64,000 bases of DNA from NCBI GenBank assembly GCA_043497085.1, contig JBIEKI010000015.1, one strand, 5' to 3'. Numbering within the stretch: the stretch's first letter is position 1; each line of letters opens with the position of its first letter. Positions 44,091 through 52,362 of this stretch are shown piece after piece. A model generated the notes under the pieces. That model was not told the origin of the DNA, did not search any database, and worked only from the letters and a program-made list of their open reading frames with translations. This DNA is from Thalassobacillus sp043497085 (GTDB lineage: Bacteria > Bacillota > Bacilli > Bacillales > Halobacillaceae). The position numbers and the translations under genes are program-made.

Positions 44091-44160
44091 ATACCCCCTT
44101 GACTATTTTGGTGATATGATTTAATATACATATCAGGGTATTAAACCCGCCGGGGTATTA
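44091..44160 (+). promoter_or_regulatory. Promoter and CsoR/CstR-like operator of the DsrE gene
   Basis: -35 TTGACT (44099-44104), 17-nt spacer, -10 TAATAT (44122-44127). A pseudo-palindrome TTAAACCCGCCGGGGTATTA (44141-44160) lies just downstream of the start. A half-site ATACCCCC (44091-44098) abuts the -35, and AGGGTAT (44135-44141) lies between. The pattern WACCC-N3-GGGGTW is the C-tract/G-tract type bound by CsoR-family repressors. The same pattern recurs at 45599. Confidence 0.65.
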
Positions 44161-44219
44161 GAGGTTTTTAACTTCTAGACGGTGAAAATATTAATAACAT
44201 TCTCAAGGAGGAATTTATA

Positions 44220-44609
44220 ATGAAAACAGCTATTATCGCAGCAAACGGTGGAGCGTTCGACGCTTACAAGGTATTGAATATCGCAAACGCATCTGCAACT
44301 TACGATGGAGAAACTGCTGTATTCTTCACATTCGAAGGTTTGAACTTGATCCACAAGGATGCTCATAAGCAGCTTCCAATGCCAGAAGGAACAGAACACT
44401 TCCAGGAAGGTTTCGAAAAAGCAAATGTACCATCCATCCCTGAATTGGTTGAAATGGCTCAAGAGATGGGCGTACGTTTCATCGCTTGCCAAATGACAAT
44501 GGACGTAATGGGTCTTACTAAAGAAGACTTCGTTGACGGAATCGAAGTTGGCGGCGCAGCAACTTTCCTAAACTTTGCTAAAGACGCGGATGTTTCTCTA
44601 ACATTCTAA
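44220..44609 (+). CDS. DsrE/DsrF/DrsH-like sulfur-carrier family protein
   Basis: 129 residues, DsrE-like fold: TAIIAANGGAFDAYKVLNIANA at the N-terminus and a conserved Cys in FIACQMTMDVMGLTKEDF, the usual persulfide-carrying position in this family. It probably relays sulfane sulfur or regulates it. First gene of the sulfur cluster; CAAGGAGGAA RBS. The glutaredoxin-like gene follows after 29 nt. Confidence 0.9.
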   Translation: MKTAIIAANGGAFDAYKVLNIANASATYDGETAVFFTFEGLNLIHKDAHKQLPMPEGTEHFQEGFEKANVPSIPELVEMAQEMGVRFIACQMTMDVMGLTKEDFVDGIEVGGAATFLNFAKDADVSLTF

Positions 44610-44638
44610 TTATACTGAGGTTTAAAGGAGTGGAGTAA

Positions 44639-44869
44639 ATGGTAACAGTATATACAACTAGCACATGTCCTTATTGCACCATGGTCAAACAATTTCTTGA
44701 TCAGATGAGTGTCAATTATGATGAAGTCAATCTGGAAAAAGATCCGGAGGCTGCGAGAAAGTTAGTGGAAACGACTGGTGAAATGGGCGTCCCGCAAACA
44801 AATATCGACGGTCAATGGATTATCGGATTCGATCCGGAAACATTCTTGAAATATTTGCCGAAACAGTAA
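44639..44869 (+). CDS. Glutaredoxin-like protein
   Basis: 76 residues, thioredoxin fold with the redox motif C10-P-Y-C13 and the cis-Pro segment (GVPQTNIDG). NrdH/YruB-like small glutaredoxins reduce disulfides or persulfides. Follows the DsrE-like gene by 29 nt with AAAGGAG, so they are likely co-transcribed from the CsoR-like promoter. Confidence 0.92.
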   Translation: MVTVYTTSTCPYCTMVKQFLDQMSVNYDEVNLEKDPEAARKLVETTGEMGVPQTNIDGQWIIGFDPETFLKYLPKQ

Positions 44870-44925
44870 AAGCAGTAATTGGACCATGTCGATTACCCGT
44901 TTCGGCGTGATGGAAGGAGATTTGT

Positions 44926-45492
44926 ATGGCCGGTAAAATGTTTTCACATGAGAAAGCCGAAAAATTGCTCGATCCAAAACGACAGGAAACCGTTCCTGTT
45001 GAGGAGGTCATCAGGCTTCTTGATTTAAATGGCGATGAAAAAGTCATTGAATTGGGAGCAGGAAACGGGTATTTGACAATACCGATAGCAAAAGAAACAA
45101 GTGACCGCGTCACCGCGGTGGATATCCAGCCGGAAATGCTGGAAATGCTGGCAGAACGTTCAGAAGAAGCTGGTATTACTAATATTGATCGCATGCCGAG
45201 TGGAGTGGATCGTCTCAATTTCCCTGATGGTTCATTCCAGCGTGCGGTTGCAGCATTTGTCCTTCATGAAGTTCCGAAACTGGACCAAACACTGCAGGAA
45301 GTCTACCGTGTTCTTCCGGAACACGGGATGTTCGTAGTGTTGGACTGGGAAAAGATTGAAGCAGATCAGGGACCACCACTCCATGAGCGGATTCCATCAC
45401 AGGATTTGGCCCATGAAGTCGAGCAAGCTGGTTTTTCTGTGAAAGTCGGCAAGCTCAATAAGGATGTATACTTTATTGTTGCCACTAAGTAA
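44926..45492 (+). CDS. SAM-dependent class I methyltransferase
   Basis: 188 residues. SAM-binding motif I is VIELGAGNGYLTIPIA, motif II VTAVDIQPEMLEML, with a post-motif VLHEVPKLDQTLQEVYRVL (Methyltransf_11 type). The substrate is unknown; the position in a sulfur-detoxification cluster raises thiol methylation as a possibility only. RBS GGAAGGAG. A long hairpin follows. Confidence 0.87.
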   Translation: MAGKMFSHEKAEKLLDPKRQETVPVEEVIRLLDLNGDEKVIELGAGNGYLTIPIAKETSDRVTAVDIQPEMLEMLAERSEEAGITNIDRMPSGVDRLNFPDGSFQRAVAAFVLHEVPKLDQTLQEVYRVLPEHGMFVVLDWEKIEADQGPPLHERIPSQDLAHEVEQAGFSVKVGKLNKDVYFIVATK

Positions 45493-45549
45493 ATAAGGGG
45501 ACGAGGGAGCAAACCGCTTCCTCCACCCGCTCCACTTATTTTTTTAAAA
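45491..45549 (+). terminator. Large hairpin with T-run (probable terminator)
   Basis: AAATAAG (45491) pairs with CTTATTT, and the interior GGGAGC/GCTTCC-type stretches pair partially. Seven T's follow. It separates the first sulfur subunit (DsrE-Grx-MT) from the rhodanese-TauE subunit. Confidence 0.7.
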
Positions 45550-45570
45550 GTCTGCCGAGATTTCAATGGG

Positions 45571-45615
45571 TTGACTTTTAAAAAAATAAGTTTAAACTAT
45601 ACCCTTAGGGGTTAT
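45571..45615 (+). promoter_or_regulatory. Second promoter with CsoR/CstR-like operator
   Basis: -35 TTGACT (45571-45576), -10 TAAACT (45593-45598, 16-nt spacer). ATACCCTTAGGGGTTAT (45599-45615) lies over the start site. It matches the operator upstream of the DsrE gene in form (ACCC-N3-GGGGT). Confidence 0.65.
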
Positions 45616-45642
45616 GGTAATAATGAAGAGGGGTAATGTGAA

Positions 45643-46011
45643 ATGGAAACGATAATTACAATTGTAGCAGTAGCAATCATCATTGGATTTTTAGCAAAAA
45701 GAATGATGCCGGCAAAAGGCGTCGATCAGATTACAACTTCCCAATTGAAGGATGATATGAAACAGAAGAAGGATAAACAGTTCATTGATGTCCGTACACC
45801 TGGGGAATACAAATCCAATCACATTAAAGGATTCAACAACCTTCCGCTTCAGCAATTAGGAAATCAAGCGGATCAACTCAATAAGGAAAAGCCTGTCTAT
45901 GTCATCTGTCAGAGTGGCGGCCGTTCATCAGCAGCCTCTCGCATGTTGAAAAAGAAAGGCTTTGAAAAAGTGATCAATGTCCAAGGCGGCATGAACGCCT
46001 GGAGAGGTTAA
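45643..46011 (+). CDS. Membrane-anchored rhodanese
   Basis: 122 residues: an N-terminal membrane helix (~4-18, IITIVAVAIIIGFLA) and a single rhodanese domain with active-site C89 in VICQSGGRS. It transfers sulfane sulfur at the inner face of the membrane. First gene of the second sulfur operon; the next rhodanese gene starts 17 nt downstream. Confidence 0.92.
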   Translation: METIITIVAVAIIIGFLAKRMMPAKGVDQITTSQLKDDMKQKKDKQFIDVRTPGEYKSNHIKGFNNLPLQQLGNQADQLNKEKPVYVICQSGGRSSAASRMLKKKGFEKVINVQGGMNAWRG

Positions 46012-46028
46012 AAGGAGGATATTCACAG

Positions 46029-46325
46029 ATGAAAAGTTTAACTGCAGAACAAGTAAAACAAAAAATAGAACTAGGCGAAAAATTGAATATCGTTGACGTT
46101 CGTGAAGTTGGCGAAGTGAGCCAGGGTAAAATCCCTGGAGCGGTGAATATTCCGCTTCACTTGCTTGAGTTCCGTAAAGATGAATTAGATAAAAACACAG
46201 AATATATCATGGTTTGCCGTTCCGGCGGCCGCAGCGGTCAAGCGACACAGTTCCTTGATCAGTATGGATATGATGTTACCAACATGGAGGGCGGAATGAT
46301 GTCCTGGAGTGGGGACGTCGAATAA
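46029..46325 (+). CDS. Single-domain rhodanese
   Basis: 98 residues, soluble rhodanese with active-site C63 in MVCRSGGRSG. It presumably accepts sulfur from thiosulfate, glutathione or bacillithiol persulfide and passes it on to TusA-type carriers encoded next. AAAGGAGG RBS; close spacing supports one operon with its neighbours. Confidence 0.92.
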   Translation: MKSLTAEQVKQKIELGEKLNIVDVREVGEVSQGKIPGAVNIPLHLLEFRKDELDKNTEYIMVCRSGGRSGQATQFLDQYGYDVTNMEGGMMSWSGDVE

Positions 46326-46377
46326 ACCGTCACGTGATCTTTAATAAACTTTCACCTAAAATAGGAGGTATTTTCCA

Positions 46378-46929
46378 ATGAAAGTAAATGAAGTACTAGA
46401 TGCTAAGGGCTTAGCTTGCCCTATGCCGATCGTAAAAACGAAAAAAGCAATGACTGATCTCGAACCTGGCCACGTGCTTGAAATACAGGCAACGGACCGC
46501 GGTTCAATCGCTGACCTGGAAGCATGGTCTGAAAACATGGGTCACCAATACCTCGGTCATAAAGAAGATGGCGATGTCTTGTACCATTATGTACGCAAAA
46601 GTACAGACTCAGAAAATAAGCCAGAGAAAAAACATGACCAGGTCGTTTCCAATGAAGATTTGGAAAGCAAACTGAGTGACGATATTACTGTACTTGATGT
46701 CCGTGAACCAGCGGAATATGAATTCGGCCACATTCCTGGCGCCGTATCTGTACCGCTTGGAGAAATCGATGAAAAAGCGGATGAAATCGAAAAAGATAAA
46801 GATGTCTATGTCATCTGCCGTACAGGAAGCAGAAGTGACATGGCAGCTCAGAAACTTGCAGAAAAAGGCTACAACGTATATAACGTAACGCCAGGCATGA
46901 AAGACTGGAACGGAAACGTAGAAAAATAA
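46378..46929 (+). CDS. TusA-rhodanese fusion protein (CstA-like)
   Basis: 183 residues: an N-terminal TusA domain (~1-72; persulfide Cys C14 in GLACPMPIVK) fused through a short charged linker to a C-terminal rhodanese domain (~85-180; C147 in VICRTGSRS). S. aureus CstA is a related multidomain sulfurtransferase, with an additional DsrE domain; here DsrE is a separate gene (44220). The TusA half is nearly identical over its first 20 residues to the stand-alone TusA at 48134, suggesting duplication. Confidence 0.92.
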   Translation: MKVNEVLDAKGLACPMPIVKTKKAMTDLEPGHVLEIQATDRGSIADLEAWSENMGHQYLGHKEDGDVLYHYVRKSTDSENKPEKKHDQVVSNEDLESKLSDDITVLDVREPAEYEFGHIPGAVSVPLGEIDEKADEIEKDKDVYVICRTGSRSDMAAQKLAEKGYNVYNVTPGMKDWNGNVEK

Positions 46930-46951
46930 ATCATTAATTGGAGGGGTATCA

Positions 46952-48076
46952 ATGCCAAAAGCAATGAATGCACAAGAAATTGCACGCAAAGTTATTGATA
47001 AAGAAGAATTGTTCATTCTGGATGTTCGTAACCAAAAAGAATTCGCAGACTGGAAAATCGAAGGTGACAGTGTAGAAGTCATTAATGTACCTTACTTTGA
47101 TCTACTAGATGGCGTAGAAAGCATCATGGATAAACTTCCAAACGAAAACGTACTGGTCGTTTGTGCAAAAGAAGGATCTTCCATGATGGTTGCCGACCTG
47201 CTTGAAGAAGCTGGCGTGAAAGGAGTTTCTTACTTGAAAGGCGGTATGAAAGCCTGGAGTGAGTACCTGGAGCCGGTTAAAGTAGGCGACATTTCTGATG
47301 GCGGTGAACTATACCAGTTCGTACGTCTGGGTAAAGGCTGCCTATCTTATATGGTTGTCTCTGATGGCGAAGCAATGGTCATCGACTCCAACCGTATGAT
47401 CCAGCCTTACCTTGATTTTGCAAAAGAAAAGAATGCGAAAATCGTTCAGGTGGCAGACACTCACCTGCACGCAGACCACATTTCCGGCGGTCGTGCGCTT
47501 CGTGAAGAAACTGGTGCACAATACTGGTTGCCACCGAAAGACGCAACAGAAGTTCAATTCGATTACAACAAGCTTGAAGACGGCAATGAAATTACTGTCG
47601 GTACGACTAAGGTTGCTGCTCAGGCAGTATATTCACCAGGACACACCATCGGATCTACTTCTTTCATCGTCGACAACAAATACTTGTTGACTGGTGACAT
47701 TCTATTCGTAGAATCTATCGGTCGTCCTGACCTTGCCGGTCTTGCAGAAGATTGGGTTGGCGACTTGCGTGAGACACTTTACAGCCGTTACAAAGAACTT
47801 TCAGATGACTTGGAAGTGCTGCCAGCTCACTTCGCTAACATGAGTGAAGTACAGGATGATGGAAAAGTATCAGCACCTCTTGGTGAACTTTACAAAGTGA
47901 ACACTGGCTTGAATGTGGAAGACGAAGGTGAATTCCGTAAGATGGTTACAGAAAACCTTCCACCACAACCAAACGCATACCAGGAAATTCGCCAAGTGAA
48001 CATGGGTAAACTAACGCCTGAAGAAGAAGAAAAGCGTGAAATGGAAATCGGACCAAACCGCTGCGCGGTATCCTAA
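46952..48076 (+). CDS. Rhodanese-MBL fusion, persulfide dioxygenase-like (CstB-related)
   Basis: 374 residues. N-terminal rhodanese (~1-108, C71 in VVCAKEGSS), then a metallo-beta-lactamase fold persulfide dioxygenase domain (~115-330) with metal ligands H171/H173/D175/H176 (DTHLHADH), SPGHTIGS and LTGDILFVESIGRPDL. It oxidises low-molecular-weight persulfides to sulfite and/or transfers sulfur. Domain order is rhodanese first, the reverse of S. aureus CstB. C-terminal tail ends GPNRCAVS with an extra Cys. Confidence 0.93.
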   Translation: MPKAMNAQEIARKVIDKEELFILDVRNQKEFADWKIEGDSVEVINVPYFDLLDGVESIMDKLPNENVLVVCAKEGSSMMVADLLEEAGVKGVSYLKGGMKAWSEYLEPVKVGDISDGGELYQFVRLGKGCLSYMVVSDGEAMVIDSNRMIQPYLDFAKEKNAKIVQVADTHLHADHISGGRALREETGAQYWLPPKDATEVQFDYNKLEDGNEITVGTTKVAAQAVYSPGHTIGSTSFIVDNKYLLTGDILFVESIGRPDLAGLAEDWVGDLRETLYSRYKELSDDLEVLPAHFANMSEVQDDGKVSAPLGELYKVNTGLNVEDEGEFRKMVTENLPPQPNAYQEIRQVNMGKLTPEEEEKREMEIGPNRCAVS

Positions 48077-48133
48077 TGGGCTGCCCCATTTTAGTGGGGC
48101 TCCCGGTTAATTTTAAAAAAGGAGTGTATCAAA

Positions 48134-48361
48134 ATGGAAGCAAATAAAGTACTAGATGCAAAAGGTCTGGCATGCCCAATGCCAATCGTAAAGACGAAAA
48201 AAGCGATGGATGAATTGAACAGCGGAGATATTCTTGAAATCCACGCTACAGACAAAGGTGCAAAAGCAGACTTAGCAGCCTGGACAGATTCCAGCGGACA
48301 CGAACTTGTCGACCAGCAAGAAGAAGACGAAGTTCTTAAGTTCTGGATCAAGAAAGGCTAA
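48134..48361 (+). CDS. TusA family sulfur carrier
   Basis: 75 residues. Persulfide-forming C14 in the CPMPIVK signature. Strongly similar to the TusA half of the 46378 fusion. It shuttles sulfur between the rhodaneses and acceptors. AAAAGGAG RBS. A GC-rich hairpin follows before the exporter gene. Confidence 0.94.
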   Translation: MEANKVLDAKGLACPMPIVKTKKAMDELNSGDILEIHATDKGAKADLAAWTDSSGHELVDQQEEDEVLKFWIKKG

Positions 48362-48372
48362 AAGATAAAAAG

Positions 48373-48411
48373 GGGGGACAGACATTCCGGTAAACGGATG
48401 GCTGTCCCCTT
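48373..48411 (+). terminator. Hairpin between tusA and tauE (partial terminator)
   Basis: Stem GGGGACAG/CTGTCCCC plus further pairing around CCGG. The T-run is weak (TTCC), so it may reduce rather than stop read-through into the exporter gene. Confidence 0.55.
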
Positions 48412-48453
48412 CCAATTGGTAAGGCTTTCAAAGAGATAAAGGGAGGAAGAAAA

Positions 48454-49233
48454 ATGGATTTATGGTTTTACGTCACGATTTTTATCATCGGTTTTGCAGG
48501 TTCATATGTATCAGGAATGGTAGGAATCGGCGGATCAATTATTAAATACCCAATGCTCTTATATATACCGCCTATGTTAGGTTTCGCTGCATTCACTGCC
48601 CATGAAGTTTCAGGAATCAGTGCAGTGCAAGTGTTTTTTGCCACTATTGCCGGTGCCTGGGCTTACCGTAAAGGTGGCTACTTGAACAAAGACTTGATTA
48701 TTTATATGGGTGTAAGTATTCTGGTTGGTAGTTTCATCGGAAGTTATGGCTCCCGTTTCATGACGGAAGAAGGCATTCAAATCGTATATGGTATTTTAGC
48801 CTTGACTGCCGCGGTCATGATGTTCATTCCTAGAAAGAACAACGATGACATTCCACCTGATCAGGTGACATTCAGTAAAATGGTTGCAGCTGTTTCTGCT
48901 TTCATCGTTGGTGTAGCGGCAGGTATTGTCGGTGCTGCTGGTGCATTCCTGCTGGTTCCAATTATGTTGACGGTGCTTAAAATACCAACCCGTGTTACCA
49001 TCGCAACTTCCCTGGCAATAACCTTCATTTCTTCGATCGGTTCCACTGTCGGTAAAGTGATGACCGGTCAGGTCGTTCTTGTACCAGCGATTATCATGAT
49101 TATTGCCAGTCTGATCGCATCTCCACTTGGAGCAAAAGCAGGTCAGAAAGTGAATACCAAGTTATTACAAGGTATCCTTGCTGCTTTAATTGTCGGAACA
49201 GCCATTAAAATCTGGTGGGACGTATTACTGTAA
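48454..49233 (+). CDS. TauE/SafE-type sulfite or organosulfur exporter
   Basis: 259 residues, about eight membrane helices, TauE/SafE family. Signature regions: GFAGSYVSGMVGIGGSIIKYPML near the N-terminus and GVAAGIVGAAGAFLLVPIML in the second half. As the last gene of the sulfur operon it most likely exports sulfite or thiosulfate produced by the persulfide dioxygenase. GGGAGGAAG RBS. Confidence 0.92.
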   Translation: MDLWFYVTIFIIGFAGSYVSGMVGIGGSIIKYPMLLYIPPMLGFAAFTAHEVSGISAVQVFFATIAGAWAYRKGGYLNKDLIIYMGVSILVGSFIGSYGSRFMTEEGIQIVYGILALTAAVMMFIPRKNNDDIPPDQVTFSKMVAAVSAFIVGVAAGIVGAAGAFLLVPIMLTVLKIPTRVTIATSLAITFISSIGSTVGKVMTGQVVLVPAIIMIIASLIASPLGAKAGQKVNTKLLQGILAALIVGTAIKIWWDVLL

Positions 49234-49302
49234 AATAGATGTTTACAAAGTTTTGGAAATCTATTAAGCTACTAATAGATGAAAAAACTGCATAGCACGA
49301 TT

Positions 49303-49395
49303 GAAGCACTAGGGGTGCGATTGAGCTGAGAGGAGTCACAAGACTCTGACCCTTAGAACCCGAACTGGATAATACCAGCGTGGGGAAGTGCAGAG
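49303..49395 (+). promoter_or_regulatory. TPP riboswitch upstream of ykoFEDC
   Basis: Complete thi-box: AGGGGTGCG, GCTGAGAG, GACCCTTAGAACCCGAACTG, GATAATACCAGCGTGGGGAAG. It controls the thiamine/HMP importer operon. GTGGGGAAGTGCAG at its 3' end can pair with CTGCATTCCCC of the downstream terminator, the likely switch. Confidence 0.96.
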
Positions 49396-49435
49396 ATAAG
49401 GTGACACGAATCATTTTTATCAACAATAACCTTTG

Positions 49436-49465
49436 AACTGCATTCCCCGTGGATGCAGTTTTTTT
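49436..49465 (+). terminator. Riboswitch terminator before ykoF
   Basis: Stem AACTGCAT/ATGCAGTT with a 9-nt loop and seven T's. Confidence 0.92.
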
Positions 49466-49492
49466 GTTGTATAAAAAAGGAGGGGAATGTTC

Positions 49493-50098
49493 GTGTCCAA
49501 TAAAGTATGTAAAGGAACAAGCAGAATTGCCGGGTGCCGCTTTTCGGTACACCCGATGACGGATGATTTCGTGAATGTCATTTTATCGGCTCTTGAGGAA
49601 GTCGATACCTCAAAGGTCTGGTTAGAGACGGATGATGTCAGCACGTGTGTGAGAGGGAAGATTCCGCATGTGTTCGATGTTACCGAAGCTATTTTTTCCC
49701 ATGCTGCAAAGACTGGCCACCATGTAGCTTTTTCAGGAACTTTTTCTATCGGCTGCCCGGGTGATACGGATGGCGATGTCTATATGGCAGAAGACGATCG
49801 TAAATTAAACACCCCAACAGCGATAAACCAATATGCCGCTTGTGATTTTGCGCTGTATCCGCTTGGGTCTGACCGTTACATGGATCAGATTATGGAACAA
49901 ATCGAAGCTGCCAAACAAAGAGGACTAACTGTCGAGGGTATCCACTATGCTACCAAGCTGAAAGGAGAAGCGGCTGACATTTTTACTACACTTGAAAACG
50001 CCTTCACGTCAACCCAGGAACATAACGATCATGTTGTGATGACGGCGTCCATTTCTGCGAACAGTCCATCCCATCAAAAGGGGGAAGACGATGAATAA
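49493..50098 (+). CDS. ykoF: Thiamine/HMP-binding protein YkoF
   Basis: About 201 residues with two tandem ACT-like ferredoxin folds (Ykof domains, ~8-85 and ~115-190). B. subtilis YkoF binds thiamine and hydroxymethylpyrimidine. GTG 49493 is chosen because ATG 49487 sits only 1 nt after AAGGAGGGG. It overlaps ykoE by 8 nt. Controlled by the TPP riboswitch. Confidence 0.94.
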   Translation: MSNKVCKGTSRIAGCRFSVHPMTDDFVNVILSALEEVDTSKVWLETDDVSTCVRGKIPHVFDVTEAIFSHAAKTGHHVAFSGTFSIGCPGDTDGDVYMAEDDRKLNTPTAINQYAACDFALYPLGSDRYMDQIMEQIEAAKQRGLTVEGIHYATKLKGEAADIFTTLENAFTSTQEHNDHVVMTASISANSPSHQKGEDDE

Positions 50099-50675
50099 GT
50101 GGAAAATGAGAGAAATAGTTGTCATGTCTGTACTTTCCGTTGTATTCGCAGTCGTTTATTTAGCGTTTCTTCCTGTCGGAAAGTTGCTGGTCGGATTTTT
50201 CGGTCCGATCGGTTACGATTTGATTTTTGGTATTTGGTTCATCATCTCCATTATCGCTGCCTATATTATCCGAAAGCCGGGCGCCGCATTTTTATCTGAA
50301 ACGATTGCCGCCATTATTGAAGTAATGCTGGGGAATGCTGTCGGACCGATGCTGATCATTTCAGGGATGATCCAGGGACTAGGGGCTGAAGCGGTATTTG
50401 CCGCAACCAGATACCGGATGTACCACGTATGGGTGTTAATGGCCGCAGGGATGGGGTCAGCTGTGTTCAGTTTTGTCTGGGGCTACTTCCTGTCTGGCTA
50501 TGCAGCACTTGCAACCACCTACGTTGCCGCCATGTTCATTGCCCGTTTGGTCAGTGGTGCAGTCATCGCCGGCCTGCTTGGAAAAGCAATCAGCGATGCG
50601 CTTGCGAAAACTGGCGTGCTGTACAACTTTGAGCTTGGCAAAGAGCATAGGAGAAATAAACATGGCGCCGCATGA
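50091..50675 (+). CDS. ykoE: ECF-type S component YkoE (thiamine/HMP)
   Basis: 194 residues, six membrane helices (MREIVVMSVLSVVFAVVYLAF at the N-terminus). This is the substrate-specific membrane subunit of the YkoEDC group I ECF transporter. Starts within the 3' end of ykoF (GGGGGAAGACG RBS) and its end overlaps ykoD by 14 nt, indicating tight translational coupling. Confidence 0.94.
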   Translation: MNKWKMREIVVMSVLSVVFAVVYLAFLPVGKLLVGFFGPIGYDLIFGIWFIISIIAAYIIRKPGAAFLSETIAAIIEVMLGNAVGPMLIISGMIQGLGAEAVFAATRYRMYHVWVLMAAGMGSAVFSFVWGYFLSGYAALATTYVAAMFIARLVSGAVIAGLLGKAISDALAKTGVLYNFELGKEHRRNKHGAA

Positions 50676-52362
50676 TAAACCTTTAGTGGAAGTGAATCAG
50701 CTCACATTACATTATGAAGAGACCAAATCTCCGACATTGAGCGGGATTGATTTTTGCTTATCTCACGGGGAAACTGCGCTGCTCCTTGGGCCAAGTGGGT
50801 GTGGGAAAAGCACGTTGACGTATTGCCTGAATGGTTTATACCCAGGGGAACTGGATGGAACTATGAAGGGCGAACGCTATTATCAAGGAGTGCCTTATGA
50901 AAAATTCGAAGCAGGTGAACTGAGCCAGCGGGTTGGAGTGGTTTTTCAGGATCCGGAAAGCCAGTTTTGTATGCTGACCGTCGAAGATGAAATAGCTTTC
51001 GGTTTGGAAAATTTGAAAACTGCTCCTGAGATAATCAGGGAAAAGGTGGATTGGGCTCTTGAAATGGTCGGTTTAGCAGAGGTGAAGAAAGCGGAAATCT
51101 CCACTTTATCCGGAGGGATGAAACAAAAATTAGCCCTGGCCTGTGTATTAGCCATGGAGCCTGAACTGTTGATTTTGGATGAACCGACTTCCTTGCTCGA
51201 CCCACATGCCAGGCGTTCGTTTATTGAAACAGTAGTTACGTTGCAAAAAGAAAATGATTTCGCGTTATTAATTATCGAACATAATTTAGATGAATGGCTA
51301 CCTTATGGCGATCGCTGTCTATTGATGAATCGTCACGGAAGAATATTTTATGATGGATCGATCGCTCAAGGTTTTTATCAACATTATGAAACCATCAGAA
51401 GCGAGGGGATTTGGATGCCTGAGCTTTTCCGGACAGCTCAGGAGTTGAGTGATCAAGGCTTGATCGAACTCTACGGGGAATATCCTGTCCATCTGGAATC
51501 CCTGACGGCAAAAATAAAACCAGAGACACTGGAAAACAAGCCTGCCGAGTTATCACCGGAGACTAAGCATATTGAGTCCTCACCAGAGATCCATCTATCT
51601 CTCCAAAACATCGGTTCTAAGCATATTCTTGAAGATATAACGATCGAAATAAAAGAGGGAGAATGGGCAGCTATTGTGGGTGCCAATGGTGCCGGGAAGA
51701 CCACTCTTAGTCTGTTAATGGCAGGGCTTGTGCATCCCTCTTCAGGGAATATCCAGCTGAACGATAAAGCGATGGATAAATTCCGAGATCATTTGCTATG
51801 GCAGGAAATCGGATACGTCTTTCAAAACCCTGAACATCAATTTGTTGCTGATACAGTTTTTGAGGAGATTGCGTATGGCCTGCGTCTACAGGAAGTCCCG
51901 GAAGAAGTTGTGACTGAAAAGACAACACAGATGCTGGAAAGGTACCGTTTGCTTCCGCATGCCGACCGTCATCCCTATACCTTGAGTCAGGGGCAAAAGC
52001 GACGGTTGAGCATTGCCACTATGATGGTCGAGCACCAAAGCCTGTTGATTTTAGATGAACCAACTTTCGGTCAGGATGAGCAGGCAGCTAAAGAAGTCAT
52101 CGATCTGCTGGAAGTGCGTAATCAAGCCGGCACCACCCTGGTGATGGTCACCCATGACATGGAGCTCGTCGATCAGCATGCCGATCATGTCATCGTATTG
52201 GAGAAGGGACAGGTGGCATTTGAAGGCAGCCCTGCTCAGTTATGGCAAAAAAATAATCGTTGGCTGGCGCAGCATCATTTGCAAAAACCTTTTCACGTGA
52301 GGCTTGAAGAAGCAGCAAGAAAGAGGGAGGGTCATTATGAATTTACAGGAACTCAATCCTAG
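50662..52362 (+). CDS. ykoD: ECF transporter duplicated ATPase YkoD
   Basis: 566 residues, two ABC ATPase domains fused. First: Walker A GPSGCGKST, signature LSGGMKQ, Walker B LLILDEP. Second: Walker A GANGAGKTT, signature LSQGQKRR, Walker B LLILDEP. The linker (~residues 255-310) is Glu/Pro-rich. It powers thiamine/HMP uptake with YkoE and YkoC. The start at ATG 50662 has AGGAG upstream and overlaps ykoE. Confidence 0.95.
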   Translation: MAPHDKPLVEVNQLTLHYEETKSPTLSGIDFCLSHGETALLLGPSGCGKSTLTYCLNGLYPGELDGTMKGERYYQGVPYEKFEAGELSQRVGVVFQDPESQFCMLTVEDEIAFGLENLKTAPEIIREKVDWALEMVGLAEVKKAEISTLSGGMKQKLALACVLAMEPELLILDEPTSLLDPHARRSFIETVVTLQKENDFALLIIEHNLDEWLPYGDRCLLMNRHGRIFYDGSIAQGFYQHYETIRSEGIWMPELFRTAQELSDQGLIELYGEYPVHLESLTAKIKPETLENKPAELSPETKHIESSPEIHLSLQNIGSKHILEDITIEIKEGEWAAIVGANGAGKTTLSLLMAGLVHPSSGNIQLNDKAMDKFRDHLLWQEIGYVFQNPEHQFVADTVFEEIAYGLRLQEVPEEVVTEKTTQMLERYRLLPHADRHPYTLSQGQKRRLSIATMMVEHQSLLILDEPTFGQDEQAAKEVIDLLEVRNQAGTTLVMVTHDMELVDQHADHVIVLEKGQVAFEGSPAQLWQKNNRWLAQHHLQKPFHVRLEEAARKREGHYEFTGTQS

